DNA of 64,000 bases from Sutcliffiella horikoshii DSM 8719 (GCA_001648575.1 LQXN01000067.1:62001-126000), one strand, 5' to 3'. Positions 52,219 to 62,719 are shown, numbered from the stretch's first letter. Translations and numbers: made by a program. Notes: a model not told the origin generated them from the letters alone.

Positions 52219-54018
52219 TTATGGATGGATTAATGCATCTTCCACTTTGTCAGGCTTTGCATTTTGTAAAAGGTACATCTTGTAATAAAGACCTTCTAAA
52301 TTCAGTAACTCCTGATGTGTGCCCTTCTCTACAATTTCTCCTTGATGCAGCACTAGGATTTGGTCTGCATCTTGAATGGTGGAGAGGCGATGAGCAATTG
52401 CGATCGTCGTTCTTCCTTTTCTCATTTTTTCAAGAGCTGTCTGGATTGCTTCTTCTGTTTCGGTATCTATGTTTGCTGTTGCTTCATCAAGAACCAATAT
52501 TTTCGGTTTGGTTGCTATGGTCCTAGCAAATGCAACAAGCTGCCGTTGCCCACTTGAGAATGTCGCCCCTCTTTCCACTACGAGCTGCTCGTATTTATCA
52601 GGCAGTTTCATGATAAAAGAGTCAGCCTGAACAAATTCCGCCGCTGCTATTATTTCTTGATCTGAAATAGATGGATCATGCAGGCGGATATTATGATTGA
52701 TCGTTCCATAGAAAAGAAATGGATCTTGAAGAACCAGGCCCATATTTTTACGAAGTTCTTGATCTTCAAAATACTTCAGCGGGAACCCATCTATAAGTAT
52801 TTCCCCTTTTTCGATTTGATAGAACCTCATTAAAAGATTGATGATGGAACTTTTTCCGCTTCCAGTGTGGCCGACCAACGCCACTGTTTCACCCGGTTTT
52901 GCTGTAAAAGATATATCCTTTAATACATCCCGCTTCCCGTCATAGGAGAAGGTTACATTCTTGAATTCAATTTCTCCTGAAGAGATAGCAGGTGAGCTTA
53001 AGGATTTTTCGGCTGCAGGTGCCAGCTCTTTTTCATCCAACAGATGGAATACTCTTGATGCAGATACGATAGCCTGCTGGTACATGGAAAGCCTCATCAT
53101 CATCTGATTCACTGGTTCAAAGAATCTACCCAAATAGTTTACGAACGCATAGAGTACTCCGATTTCTATCACATTCCCGATTGAGGAAATACCAAAATAA
53201 CTCAATACTAAAATTAAAGACAAAACATAAACAAAATCAATCGCTGGACGCAACAGGAGCCCGTCGAGCTTGATGTTCTTCACCCCAGCCTGATAGTGCG
53301 CCTCATTAATATCTGCAAATTCCTTACGCAAACGCTTCTCTTGCCGGAATACCTGAATGATGGACATTCCTTGCAAGGACTCATTTAGTTTAGCATTAAG
53401 CTGGCTGAGCCTTTCTCGCATATCCGCATAAAACCTGGAGCTGAAATGACGATACGTTGCCATGATTGCAAATATGATCGGAATGATCATTAAACAAAAG
53501 ATAGCCAACTGTACATTCAATAGAAACATTGCAATGAAGATTCCGATTAGGAAAACTCCATTTTGTACAAATGTTGATATGACACTTACAAACATGTCTT
53601 TAATCGCTTCGGTATCATTTGTAACCCTTGAAACAATGCTTCCCCCTGGTGTTTTATCAAAAAACTTCAATCCGAGTTGCTGAACCTTTGCAAAAATATC
53701 TATTCTGAGTTCTTGTATGATTTTCAATGAGATTTCCTGAAATTTCAATAGTTGAAAATAAGTTATGATAACTTTTGCAATTAATATCCCGATATATAAT
53801 GAAGCCAGTGTAACAATAGGGCCGGTTTCCATAACTTGCGGCGTTAAATAATCATCAATGAACACTTTAATAATTAATGGACCTACTATTTCGCCAATCG
53901 TTGCCAGTACGAGCAAGCTGAAGGCAAAAATAAATTGTTTTGTATGTGGCTTGGCATATCCCAACAGTCTCTTTAGAACTTGCCTTTGTTCCTTTGCAGA
54001 TATCCTCTGATTGTTCAT
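52219..54018 (-). CDS. Heterodimeric ABC exporter subunit (canonical ATPase Glu)
   Basis: A 599-residue half-transporter: six membrane helices (residues about 30-320) then an ATPase domain with Walker A GHTGSGKSS, signature FSSGQRQLVAFA, Walker B ILVLDEATANID (catalytic Glu present) and H-loop IAHRLSTI. It pairs with the gene upstream, which lacks the catalytic Glu, giving the asymmetric ATP sites typical of YknUV/BmrCD/LmrCD-type multidrug exporters. The ATG at 54018 follows GGGGGT; starts at 54033 and 54042 lie inside the upstream gene without that site. Confidence 0.9.
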   Translation of the reverse strand: MNNQRISAKEQRQVLKRLLGYAKPHTKQFIFAFSLLVLATIGEIVGPLIIKVFIDDYLTPQVMETGPIVTLASLYIGILIAKVIITYFQLLKFQEISLKIIQELRIDIFAKVQQLGLKFFDKTPGGSIVSRVTNDTEAIKDMFVSVISTFVQNGVFLIGIFIAMFLLNVQLAIFCLMIIPIIFAIMATYRHFSSRFYADMRERLSQLNAKLNESLQGMSIIQVFRQEKRLRKEFADINEAHYQAGVKNIKLDGLLLRPAIDFVYVLSLILVLSYFGISSIGNVIEIGVLYAFVNYLGRFFEPVNQMMMRLSMYQQAIVSASRVFHLLDEKELAPAAEKSLSSPAISSGEIEFKNVTFSYDGKRDVLKDISFTAKPGETVALVGHTGSGKSSIINLLMRFYQIEKGEILIDGFPLKYFEDQELRKNMGLVLQDPFLFYGTINHNIRLHDPSISDQEIIAAAEFVQADSFIMKLPDKYEQLVVERGATFSSGQRQLVAFARTIATKPKILVLDEATANIDTETEEAIQTALEKMRKGRTTIAIAHRLSTIQDADQILVLHQGEIVEKGTHQELLNLEGLYYKMYLLQNAKPDKVEDALIHP

Positions 54019-54022
54019 TTTC

Positions 54023-55771
54023 TTAACCCCCATGCTCCACAAGGGACTCTAATGCTTGACGATGATACATTTCCCTGTACCAACCCTCTTCTTCCATCAG
54101 TTGCCCGTGCGTACCTTTCTGAACGATATGGCCATTCTCCAACACGATGATTGTTTGCGCATGCTGAATGGCACTTAAACGGTGGGAGGTTATGATCGTG
54201 GTCTTGCCCTTACGATTCTCTTTTAAGGCATGAAGGATACTTTCCTCCGTTTTAGCATCCACTGCAGATAGTGAATCATCCAGTATTAAAATCTCGGGGT
54301 TCATCAAAAGAGCCCTAGCTATGGATAACCGTTGCTTTTGTCCCCCAGATAAGGATACACCACGCTCTCCCACCATTGTCTGGTAGCCCTCTGTGAATTG
54401 GATGATATCATCATGGATGTTTGCCAGTTTAGCAGCTTGAATGATTTCTTCAAATGAAGCTTCCGGTACCGCAAAGGCAATATTATCCGCAATTGTTGCA
54501 GAGAACAAGAAGTGGTCCTGTGGTACATAGCCAATTGCTTTTCTAAGTGCCTCTAATGAGTATTTAGTGATTGGCTTAGAGCCTATAAAAATGTTCCCTT
54601 GTATGCCATCATATTCCCTGATGAGCATTTTCAACAATGATGTCTTTCCGCTACCCGTTTTTCCAACAACCCCTAAGGTTTCACCTTGTTTCAACTGGAA
54701 ATGAATATTTCGCAGAAGCGCTTCTTTCTCTGTAGGATATGTAAAAGTTTCTACCGCATATTGTATACTGCCTGTAGGTACATCCTCTACTGCTTCTTTC
54801 GTATTTTTTATATCGACTTCTTCTTTTAACAACGCTGTCACACGATCATAAGAGGCTCTTCCACGTTCCACAATATTGAAAAGCCAGCCAAATGCAAGCA
54901 TCGGCCAAATTAATAGTCCAAGATATGTAGTAAAAGCAATCAGTTCCCCAATCGTCATTTCACCAATCATGACATATCTTGAACCAAAAGCGATAGCGAG
55001 GAAAAAAGAAATGCCGATGATCAACCCTATTGTCGGATCAAAAAGGGAGTCTATCTTCGCAACCGTAACATTCTTCTTCACTACATCTTCAGCCTGTTTT
55101 TCAAACTCTTCAATTTCCTGCTTTTCTTGTCCGAACGTTTTGACCACTTTAATGCCATTCACACTTTCCTGCACTTTGTCATTTAACGATGAAAAAGCAG
55201 CCTGTGCCTTATGGAAGGTCTTATGCAGGAGTGAACCGTAATAAGAAGTAGCCATAGCCATAAAAGGTAGTGGCAGCAAGCAAATCAACGTTAACTTCCA
55301 ACTGATGGTAGCTGCCATGGCAATCAAAACGAATCCACCAGTCATCAGTGAGTCCACTAGTGTCAATACTCCTGCCCCGGCTGTCTGTTGGATGGCTTGC
55401 AAATCATTTGTAGAATGCGCCATTAAGTCTCCAACACGTCGGCGCTGATAAAACCTCGCGGACATTTTCGTAAAATGCTCATACAAATTATTGCGAAGTA
55501 ACCTGGCAAGCCTTACTGCCGGTCCAAAAATCAAGATTCTCCAAAGATAGCGTAATATGTAAACAACTATTGCCGTACCAAGGAGTACAAGCATCATTTT
55601 TAGGATGGTCTCTCTCGTAAGCGTCCCATCCACAATATGATCGACGGTCAATCCAACTATTCTTGGCGGAATCAGCTCCAGAAATGCCACAAATGCAAGC
55701 AGAAACACTCCTGGAATATACGACTTACGTTCCTGTTTAAAAAACCACCAAAGGTCTTTAAAAATACTCAT
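54023..55771 (-). CDS. Heterodimeric ABC exporter subunit (degenerate ATPase site)
   Basis: A 582-residue half-transporter with six membrane helices and an ATPase domain: Walker A GKTGSGKTS, signature LSGGQKQRLS, Walker B ILILDDSLSAVD where Asp replaces the catalytic Glu, and H-loop TSHRLSAI. The two subunits together export drugs or lipids; lengths (582 and 599) resemble YknU and YknV of B. subtilis. It ends four bases before the start of its partner. The substrate is not known. Confidence 0.9.
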   Translation of the reverse strand: MSIFKDLWWFFKQERKSYIPGVFLLAFVAFLELIPPRIVGLTVDHIVDGTLTRETILKMMLVLLGTAIVVYILRYLWRILIFGPAVRLARLLRNNLYEHFTKMSARFYQRRRVGDLMAHSTNDLQAIQQTAGAGVLTLVDSLMTGGFVLIAMAATISWKLTLICLLPLPFMAMATSYYGSLLHKTFHKAQAAFSSLNDKVQESVNGIKVVKTFGQEKQEIEEFEKQAEDVVKKNVTVAKIDSLFDPTIGLIIGISFFLAIAFGSRYVMIGEMTIGELIAFTTYLGLLIWPMLAFGWLFNIVERGRASYDRVTALLKEEVDIKNTKEAVEDVPTGSIQYAVETFTYPTEKEALLRNIHFQLKQGETLGVVGKTGSGKTSLLKMLIREYDGIQGNIFIGSKPITKYSLEALRKAIGYVPQDHFLFSATIADNIAFAVPEASFEEIIQAAKLANIHDDIIQFTEGYQTMVGERGVSLSGGQKQRLSIARALLMNPEILILDDSLSAVDAKTEESILHALKENRKGKTTIITSHRLSAIQHAQTIIVLENGHIVQKGTHGQLMEEEGWYREMYHRQALESLVEHGG

Positions 55772-56065
55772 GGTCTTTCCCCCGATTTTTCTCTCTCATT
55801 CTTTTTCAAAGGTATGTATTGCTGCCTTCAACTATAACAGTTTAGCAAATATTCAAATTTTTAGGAAGATGCTTTTTTTGTCAATACGTATTTCCTTAAC
55901 TTGTTTCCGTATGATAATGGACTACTCATTGCTTACATAACCTATAAAAATACGAGTTGATAAGTTTGTATTGCACAGATTAGAGCACTTTAATAAGAAA
56001 ATAATGGCAAGTTTATTAGTAGCCGAAAATATATGAAAAAAGCCAATTATATCTTCCCGGACAAA
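55772..56065. other. Intergenic stretch upstream of the ABC exporter
   Basis: About 290 bases without a supported gene. It presumably holds the exporter promoter; no leader peptide or drug-sensing attenuator structure like that of bmrB is obvious. Confidence 0.4.
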
Positions 56066-56098
56066 AAGAAAAAGCACCCACAAATTGGAGTGCTTTCT
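56066..56098 (-). terminator. Terminator of yneF
   Basis: On the - strand AAAGCACTCC and GGGTGCTTT pair around AATTTGT, followed by TTCTTTTTG. Confidence 0.75.
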
Positions 56099-56101
56099 CA
56101 T

Positions 56102-56320
56102 TTATTTCATTTGCTTATTCATCGCAGACATCATCTGATTTATTTTCTTTTGGGATGGTTTCATTCCCATTTGCATCATCATCACGCGAAGCATTTGCTC
56201 ATTAATTGGTGGATTTTTCTTTAAGTAAGTCATCATGTACTTACGGGCGATGAAAAATCCTAGTGCAACCCCAGCAATCAATGCTAGAACTACAATAAGA
56301 ATCCAAATCCATGTATCCAT
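56102..56320 (-). CDS. yneF: UPF0154 small membrane protein YneF
   Basis: A 72-residue protein with one N-terminal membrane helix ([19 protein letters not shown]) and a conserved cytoplasmic part ([30 protein letters not shown]). It matches B. subtilis YneF (UPF0154). Function unknown. GAGGAGG precedes the ATG. Its neighbours sirA and tkt are the same as in B. subtilis. Confidence 0.93.
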   Translation of the reverse strand: MDTWIWILIVVLALIAGVALGFFIARKYMMTYLKKNPPINEQMLRVMMMQMGMKPSQKKINQMMSAMNKQMK

Positions 56321-56412
56321 TAAAAAATTTCCTCCTCAAAACTAGGTCTACCAATGTAGTTTACTAAACTAGAACCTATTATACAACATTTTCCGATAGA
56401 TTTCTCCACCAA

Positions 56413-56844
56413 TCAAACAAATTTTCTTTGTTTAATTGGTTGCAACCAACCATACCGATTGGAGCTCGAGTCGATAGCAAGAAAATATGGTGCCTGTTTG
56501 CGGATGATTTCAAAAAATATGGCTTCCGCTTCAAAAGACCCTGTGGAGGACAGCTTTAAATACTTTTCGAAAATGGAGAGCTTTGCGGTAGAGTCTATTT
56601 TCTCTATTTGATGCTGATAGGCCACTCGCTTGTAACCTTCGCAGTTTTTCAGTGCATGTTCAAGTGACTTCTGAAGTGGGAAGGTTGGGATCGGGATCGT
56701 TACATAATTCACTTGTTGTTTGATTATCGAATGAAGTGGTTCCTCTTGTTCGTATTGCTGAAAGAGCTGAAAAAGCTTTATTTCATTACCTGAATAATGC
56801 TTGGCTACTTCTTCCTCTATTAAATAGATCATATATTGCCGCAA
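56413..56844 (-). CDS. sirA: Sporulation inhibitor of replication SirA
   Basis: A 143-residue protein matching SirA (formerly YneE). The N-terminal MIYLIEEEVAKHYSG and the highly conserved end NRYGWLQPIKQRKFV agree with the B. subtilis protein. SirA binds domain I of DnaA and blocks new rounds of replication at the onset of sporulation. The start codon is TTG with GGAGGG eight bases upstream. In B. subtilis the gene is under Spo0A control; I did not identify a clear Spo0A box here. Confidence 0.85.
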   Translation of the reverse strand: MRQYMIYLIEEEVAKHYSGNEIKLFQLFQQYEQEEPLHSIIKQQVNYVTIPIPTFPLQKSLEHALKNCEGYKRVAYQHQIEKIDSTAKLSIFEKYLKLSSTGSFEAEAIFFEIIRKQAPYFLAIDSSSNRYGWLQPIKQRKFV

Positions 56845-56956
56845 AACGAAACCCTCCTATCACTTCTTTCTTTTTATTATAGTAAATTTCTGAGAAGAGG
56901 TTTGTCTTATAGTGTAGTTTGCAAGGGGCTATTTTTAGCAGATTTTGTCGAAAGGT

Positions 56957-56994
56957 TAAAAAAGTGAGCAATGCCGTAAAAAGGCATTGCTCAC
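56957..56994 (-). terminator. Terminator of tkt
   Basis: GTGAGCAATGCC (56964-56975) and GGCATTGCTCAC (56983-56994) form a perfect 12-bp stem; on the - strand TTTTTTA follows. Confidence 0.85.
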
Positions 56995-57010
56995 CTGCTA
57001 TTTTAAAGAA

Positions 57011-59017
57011 TTATTTATCAAGCAGCGCTTTCACTCTAGCGACTACATTTTCAGTTGTAAATCCGTATTCCTTCATGATGCGCTCTCCAGGTGCTGAAGC
57101 TCCAAAGCCGTTAATGGCCAGGACATCCCCTTCATCTCCAGTATAGCGCTCCCATCCAAGTGGAGTTGCCATTTCAATACCTAGACGTTTTTTTACATCT
57201 TTAGGCAATACTGAATTTCTGTATTCCTGAGATTGCTGTTCAAAGCGATCCCATGACGGCATGCTGACAACAGATACGTGAATGCCATCTTGCTGTAATG
57301 CTTTTTGTGCTTCTACAGCCAGACCAACTTCAGAACCTGAAGCAAGGATAAGGGCATCCGCTGTATCTTTACCTGCTTTAGAAATGACATAAGCCCCTTT
57401 ACGTACACCTTCTAGTGCAGTTTCATCGGTACCTTTGATAGTTGGTAGGTTTTGACGAGTTAACACAAGGGCCGTTGGAGTTTTCTCGGATTCCAATGCA
57501 ACCTTCCATGCTGCAGCCGTCTCGTTACCATCTGCCGGGCGGATGACAGATAGGTTTGGCATTGCACGTAATGATGGCAGCTGTTCGATTGGTTCATGTG
57601 TCGGTCCATCTTCACCAACTGCAATGGAATCATGTGTGAACACATAAGTAACCGGCAGTTGTTGTAATGCAGCTAATCGGATAGCCGGGCGCAGGTAATC
57701 AGAGAATACAAAGAATGTCCCACCGTATACTTTCAGCCCTCCATGAAGTGCCATACCGTTTAGAGCAGCGCCCATTCCAAATTCACGCACACCGAACCAG
57801 ATATTACGGCCACTGTAATCTTCAGCAGTGAAGTCTGCTTCGTTTTTAAGATTTGTTTTATTGGATCCCGCCAAGTCAGCAGATCCTCCAAATAAGTAAG
57901 GCACTTGTTGCGCGATTGCATTCAGAACCTCTCCTGAAGATGCACGGGAAGCTAAGCTTTTTCCTTCTTCGTAAACTGGAATTTCAGAATCCCATCCTTC
58001 AGGAAGTTCACCTTTAATTGCTGTTGCTAGCTGATCGCCAAGTTCTGGGTATTTTGTTTTATAAGCCTCGAAAAGTTCATTCCATTCTGCTTCAGCTTTT
58101 GCTCCTTTTTCCGCAACTGTTTCGCGGAAGTGGGTATATACTTCTTCTGGAACATGGAAATCATTTTCAAACGTCCATTTGTAAGCTTCTTTTGTCAATT
58201 TCAATTCATCAGACCCTAGCGGAGCGCCATGAATATCTGATTTACCTGAACGGTTCGGTGAGCCATATCCGATAGTAGTTTTCACTTCAATCATTGTTGG
58301 GCGCGACAAATCACTTTGCGCCTCTTCTAAAGCTGCCGCAATTTCCTCTAAATTGTTTCCATCTTCAACACGGATATATTGCCATCCATAACCTTTAAAG
58401 CGCAATTCAATGCTTTCTGAGAAGGAACGGTCTAATTCACCATCAAGTGAAATATCATTTGAATCGTAAAGTACTACGAATCGGCCCAGTTTCAAGTGAG
58501 ATGCTAGAGAAGCAGCTTCTCCAGAAACACCCTCCATTAAATCACCATCGCCACAAATGCTATATGTAAAGTGATTGATCAATTCCATGTTTTCTTTATT
58601 ATATGTAGCTGCCAAGTGACGTTCTGCCATTGCCATGCCGACGCCCATCGCAATCCCTTGTCCAAGTGGGCCGGTGGTTGCATCTACACCAGGTGTATGC
58701 CCCACTTCGGGATGGCCAGGTGTTTTGCTTCCCCACTGACGGAATTCCTTCAAATCATCCATGGAAACATCATAGCCACCAAGATGCAATAAGCTATAAA
58801 GCAACATGGAACCATGTCCTGCTGATAACACAAAACGGTCTCTATTGAACCAATTTGGATTTTTTGGATTATGATTCATGAATCGTGTCCATAAAGAATA
58901 CCCCATTGGTGCAGCACCCATAGGCATACCCGGGTGACCTGAATTAGCTTTCTCAATTGCATCGATTGCTAGTGTACGAATAGTGTTAATGGAAAGTTGA
59001 TCAATTTGGTGTGTCAT
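57011..59017 (-). CDS. tkt: Transketolase
   Basis: A 668-residue thiamine-diphosphate enzyme of the pentose phosphate pathway that moves two-carbon units between sugar phosphates. The N-terminal ThDP-binding part ([43 protein letters not shown]) is followed by the central domain ([17 protein letters not shown]) and C-terminal regulatory domain. The ATG at 59017 has AAAGGGTGG upstream; the GTG at 59026 overlaps that site. It is in conserved order with ynzC. Confidence 0.97.
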   Translation of the reverse strand: MTHQIDQLSINTIRTLAIDAIEKANSGHPGMPMGAAPMGYSLWTRFMNHNPKNPNWFNRDRFVLSAGHGSMLLYSLLHLGGYDVSMDDLKEFRQWGSKTPGHPEVGHTPGVDATTGPLGQGIAMGVGMAMAERHLAATYNKENMELINHFTYSICGDGDLMEGVSGEAASLASHLKLGRFVVLYDSNDISLDGELDRSFSESIELRFKGYGWQYIRVEDGNNLEEIAAALEEAQSDLSRPTMIEVKTTIGYGSPNRSGKSDIHGAPLGSDELKLTKEAYKWTFENDFHVPEEVYTHFRETVAEKGAKAEAEWNELFEAYKTKYPELGDQLATAIKGELPEGWDSEIPVYEEGKSLASRASSGEVLNAIAQQVPYLFGGSADLAGSNKTNLKNEADFTAEDYSGRNIWFGVREFGMGAALNGMALHGGLKVYGGTFFVFSDYLRPAIRLAALQQLPVTYVFTHDSIAVGEDGPTHEPIEQLPSLRAMPNLSVIRPADGNETAAAWKVALESEKTPTALVLTRQNLPTIKGTDETALEGVRKGAYVISKAGKDTADALILASGSEVGLAVEAQKALQQDGIHVSVVSMPSWDRFEQQSQEYRNSVLPKDVKKRLGIEMATPLGWERYTGDEGDVLAINGFGASAPGERIMKEYGFTTENVVARVKALLDK

Positions 59018-59108
59018 CTTTTCCACCCTTTCTCTCTTTTACTTATTTTTATTGGAAAGACTCTATTTTATCATAGATAGTATGTTCCAATGTTCTGAAA
59101 AAAAGCGT

Positions 59109-59339
59109 TTAATGTTTTAAATTCTTTTTTGTTTCCTTTAATTTTTCCGGAGTGACGTCATTACCCTCCGGATCCATGATAGTTACACCTTGTAAGGTAT
59201 TTTCCATGGATGCACGAAAAGTCTTAATATACTCCTGACGAAGCTCTTGTTGTTCAATCGTTTCTTCCTTAGTCAACCCTTTAGATTTAGCTTTCTTGGA
59301 AAGGGTGTTTATTCTTGCAATTTTTTCTTTTGATAGCAT
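59109..59339 (-). CDS. ynzC: UPF0291 protein YnzC
   Basis: A 76-residue, highly charged, two-helix protein (DUF896): [19 protein letters not shown], then [19 protein letters not shown] and the [14 protein letters not shown] end. It matches B. subtilis YnzC, which lies in the SOS-induced yneA-yneB-ynzC operon. Here it is 45 bases downstream of yneB on the same strand, so it is probably SOS-controlled as well. Function unknown. Confidence 0.93.
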   Translation of the reverse strand: MLSKEKIARINTLSKKAKSKGLTKEETIEQQELRQEYIKTFRASMENTLQGVTIMDPEGNDVTPEKLKETKKNLKH

Positions 59340-59384
59340 ATAAAACTCCTTCTTTCTTCCTTGTGAAGATATGCTTTTATCTTA

Positions 59385-60086
<702 letters not shown>

Positions 60087-60091
60087 CTATT

Positions 60092-60120
60092 ATTATCAAA
60101 CGAACATATATTCCTGTCAA
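60092..60120 (-). promoter_or_regulatory. Sigma-A promoter of yneB-ynzC
   Basis: On the - strand TTGACA (60115-60120), 17-base spacer, GATAAT (60092-60097), predicting a start near 60085. Confidence 0.75.
60101..60114. promoter_or_regulatory. LexA box 1 (yneB promoter)
   Basis: CGAACATATATTCC matches CGAACRNRYGTTYC except one base. It fills most of the spacer between the -35 and -10 elements of the yneB promoter. Confidence 0.8.
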
Positions 60121-60125
60121 TAATT

Positions 60126-60139
60126 CGAACTTATGTTTG
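60126..60139. promoter_or_regulatory. LexA box 2 (lexA promoter)
   Basis: CGAACTTATGTTTG matches the consensus at 12 of 14 positions and overlaps the lexA -35 element, as needed for autorepression. Confidence 0.75.
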
Positions 60140-60165
60140 TATTTTTCCAAAAAAGATGCTATACT
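60137..60165 (+). promoter_or_regulatory. Sigma-A promoter of lexA
   Basis: TTGTAT (60137-60142), 17-base spacer, TATACT (60160-60165); start near 60172. Confidence 0.65.
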
Positions 60166-60196
60166 GATACCAATATAAATGATAGAGGTGCGGAAT

Positions 60197-60808
60197 ATGA
60201 AACTATCAAAAAGACAACAGGATATACTGGATTACATCAAAAAAGAAGTCCAGGCAAAAGGGTATCCACCTTCCGTCCGGGAAATCGGGGAAGCAGTTGG
60301 ACTTGCTTCCAGTTCCACTGTCCACGGACATCTTGCCCGCCTTGAAAGCAAAGGTCTTATTCGCCGAGACCCAACTAAACCAAGAGCCATTGAAATTATG
60401 GAAGACGAACTTATTCCGAAGATTTCCGCAGTTAATGTACCGATCATTGGTAAAGTAACCGCTGGCCAGCCGATTACAGCTATTGAGAATGTGGAGGACT
60501 ACTTCCCGCTTCCTGATCGCTATGTTGCACCAGACGAGCAAGTTTTCATGCTTGAGGTTATGGGGGACAGTATGATTGAAGCAGGTATCCTTGATGGGGA
60601 TTATGTTATCGTTCGCCAGCAGCAATCTGCTAACAATGGAGACATCGTCGTAGCAATGACTGAAGAAGATGAAGCCACTGTAAAACGCTTCTTCAAAGAA
60701 AAAGATTACATTCGACTACAACCGGAAAATTCCACTTTGGAACCTATCATTGTCCGCAATGTGAGCATTCTCGGTAAAGTAATTGGGGTTTATCGTAATA
60801 TTCATTAA
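60197..60808 (+). CDS. lexA: SOS repressor LexA (DinR)
   Basis: A 203-residue repressor of the SOS response. The N-terminal winged helix (residues 1-65; [20 protein letters not shown]) binds DNA. The self-cleavage site Ala89-Gly90 lies in KVTAGQPI, and the catalytic dyad is Ser125 (MGDSMIEAG) and Lys163 (ATVKRFF). RecA filaments trigger cleavage. The ATG at 60197 has AGAGGTG upstream; one at 60179 lies before that site. It is divergent from yneB and autoregulated through box 2. Confidence 0.97.
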   Translation: MKLSKRQQDILDYIKKEVQAKGYPPSVREIGEAVGLASSSTVHGHLARLESKGLIRRDPTKPRAIEIMEDELIPKISAVNVPIIGKVTAGQPITAIENVEDYFPLPDRYVAPDEQVFMLEVMGDSMIEAGILDGDYVIVRQQQSANNGDIVVAMTEEDEATVKRFFKEKDYIRLQPENSTLEPIIVRNVSILGKVIGVYRNIH

Positions 60809-60834
60809 AAAAAGCCTTTAACGGCTTTTTTTAT
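60808..60834 (+). terminator. Terminator of lexA
   Basis: AAAAAAGCC / GGCTTTTTT stem with a six-base loop directly after the stop codon. Confidence 0.85.
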
Positions 60835-60917
60835 TTGGTTCATTTCTCAAATATTGTTGTTATTCCCTATTTAAAATCACAATTCGGACTTTTTACAACT
60901 TAGCAATATTAAACAGG

Positions 60918-61850
60918 TCAATCAGCACCCAAATTCACTCTTATAAAGTCAGCTATAAAATCGTTATAATCAAAATCCATCACAATATAATGCTCATGTT
61001 CCGGTTCTTTATAGATCATCCTTAAATCTGCAATGCTTTGCCCTCTGCTCCCATCCACAATTGCAATCCTTACATCTCTCTTGATTGTATATGCTTTTTC
61101 CTTATTCATGAGATAATAAAGTGTAAATACATCATGAACTGGCGAACCATCTATACCTGGCATCACCTGATCATAGAATGCAGCATAATAATCTGTTACT
61201 GCAGGTATCAAATACTTATAAGGACTGCTTGTATGATTAAATATGAACTTTGCAATATCCCTAGTCACTATCGCCCTGTTCGTTACATTGAGTGGGGTTA
61301 TATATATTTTTTTTGCTTTATTCAGGATAACGGATGTTGCAATCGGATCTCCCCAAAAATTAGCTTCTGCAATATCTGTAACGTTTCCCGGAACCATAAA
61401 CGCTCCCCCCATTAGATATATCTCCTTTACTTTCTCCATTAGCTCAGGTCGGAGGTTGTAGGCAAATGCAAGGGTTGTTTGTCTCCCCACATCAACAATT
61501 ATAATATCTTCCTTGTCTTTCTCAATTATCTCGAACATAAGTTCAAAGGGATATATATCAGCTTTAAAATCCTCAGGGGGTATAATGGGACCAAGTCCTT
61601 CTGGTCCGTGTATTTCAGGGTAGAAAATTGTATGCATGCCACTTAGGGGCTGCGAAGTCCCCCTTATAACAGGAATATCTGTCCTTCCAGCAAGCGCGAG
61701 TAGATAAGATGCATTCCTTGTTGCATCAAACACAGAAACATTCCCATAACCAGTTACAATTCCTTTCAATTCAATTTCAGGATGCAGCAATGCATAAATA
61801 ATCGCCAAAGAATCGTCAATTCCTGGATCTGCAAAAAGTAATACTTTCAT
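60918..61850 (-). CDS. Nucleoside hydrolase (inosine-uridine-preferring type)
   Basis: A 310-residue nucleoside hydrolase. The calcium-binding N-terminus reads FADPGIDDSLAI, a variant of the usual DTDPGIDD in which the first Asp is Ala. VTGYGNVSV, LMGGAFMVPGNV, EANFWGDP and SPVHDVFTLYY follow, with the His-Asp of the last motif typical of the family. It splits ribonucleosides into base and ribose. Starts at 61850 (ATG) and 61862 (GTG) are both possible because ribosome-binding-like G-runs overlap; I prefer the ATG. Confidence 0.87.
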   Translation of the reverse strand: MKVLLFADPGIDDSLAIIYALLHPEIELKGIVTGYGNVSVFDATRNASYLLALAGRTDIPVIRGTSQPLSGMHTIFYPEIHGPEGLGPIIPPEDFKADIYPFELMFEIIEKDKEDIIIVDVGRQTTLAFAYNLRPELMEKVKEIYLMGGAFMVPGNVTDIAEANFWGDPIATSVILNKAKKIYITPLNVTNRAIVTRDIAKFIFNHTSSPYKYLIPAVTDYYAAFYDQVMPGIDGSPVHDVFTLYYLMNKEKAYTIKRDVRIAIVDGSRGQSIADLRMIYKEPEHEHYIVMDFDYNDFIADFIRVNLGAD

Positions 61851-61896
61851 TCCCTTCACCACTCCCCCAAGACATTTTCACTATCATTTTCCATAG

Positions 61897-61925
61897 AAAA
61901 AAACCAAGGTGAAATTCCCTCGGTC
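61897..61925 (-). terminator. Terminator of the holin gene
   Basis: On the - strand ACCGAGGG and CCTTGGT pair around AATTTCA, followed by seven T residues. Confidence 0.65.
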
Positions 61926-61936
61926 ATGGACAGCCA

Positions 61937-62170
61937 CTACTTCACTCTACTTCTAGCTTTCTCTGTCCAGTCATTGTCCTTCCACCAGGCAATGATCGCT
62001 GCCACGGCAGTCCATAACAAACTGAATATTTGCTCCAACTGTGCTTCTGTAAAAGGTAGCGGGGATTTCCCGTAAACTACAAGAAGTTGATTTACCAGGG
62101 CAAATATGAGAAATACAATACGGAACCAGGCTCCTTTTGAAACAGGTCTGATTTGCCTTTGTTCTGTCAT
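61937..62170 (-). CDS. Holin (SPP1/XhlB-like)
   Basis: A 77-residue protein with two membrane helices (FRIVFLIFALVNQLLVVYG and QIFSLLWTAVAAIIAWW) separated by a short turn, followed by the NDWTEKAR tail. This is the pattern of SPP1-type phage holins such as XhlB of PBSX, which make membrane pores for lysis. No amidase or phage structural gene adjoins it. GGAGAGGGG precedes the ATG. It is probably a prophage remnant or a co-opted holin. Confidence 0.8.
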   Translation of the reverse strand: MTEQRQIRPVSKGAWFRIVFLIFALVNQLLVVYGKSPLPFTEAQLEQIFSLLWTAVAAIIAWWKDNDWTEKARSRVK

Positions 62171-62189
62171 AATATAAATCCCCTCTCCT

Positions 62190-62591
62190 TTATTTTGGCA
62201 AAAGCGGTTTAACTGAGATCGCCATTGATGAACTGGTGACTAAACAGCCCTCAAGTTCCTCTTCTTTAATAAGGTTCAGCTGAATGGCTGCCTTAATTTT
62301 TGCATCATCTGGTTTCTTGACCGTCTTGATTAATTCATGCATTCTTAAAGCTTCGAGTTTTTGGACGGTTTCATCGGAAAATTTCTCCGATTTTCGGACC
62401 TGCCTTTGTAGTTTGTATCCTCCCATGACCACTTCCGCCTTTTTTTCCTCACCAAAGCTTTTATCAAAATATAGATGAAAAAGTTGCTTCAGTTCTTCCA
62501 TCTGATTCTCAATTTCTTTCTTCTGCTTGTTGCACTCGTAATACCTTTCAATCATTTCAGCCGTTACAGTAGGATAATTTACATTTGCCAT
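62190..62591 (-). CDS. Hypothetical coiled-coil protein upstream of the holin gene
   Basis: A 133-residue soluble protein with an N-terminal coiled coil (MIERYYECNKQKKEIENQME then ELKQLFHLYF) and a C-terminal region ending SMAISVKPLLPK. I do not recognise a family; the pattern resembles small phage-derived proteins. The ATG at 62591 follows AGGGAGTGG; an upstream start at 62669 lacks one. It lies 19 bases before the holin gene, so the two form one transcription unit. Confidence 0.65.
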   Translation of the reverse strand: MANVNYPTVTAEMIERYYECNKQKKEIENQMEELKQLFHLYFDKSFGEEKKAEVVMGGYKLQRQVRKSEKFSDETVQKLEALRMHELIKTVKKPDDAKIKAAIQLNLIKEEELEGCLVTSSSMAISVKPLLPK

Positions 62592-62683
62592 ATAGCCACT
62601 CCCTTGTACACTTACTACTAAAGCATATTTAATAAATGAGATTAATATGACAATGTATAAAGCACCCACTTTGCACGAAAAGA

Positions 62684-62719
62684 AAAACCCCTTGGCACAA
62701 TAAGTGCCAAGGGGTTTAC
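62684..62719 (-). terminator. Terminator of glnA
   Basis: AAACCCCTTGGCACT / AGTGCCAAGGGGTTT hairpin with a very short loop and T-rich flank on the - strand. Confidence 0.85.
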
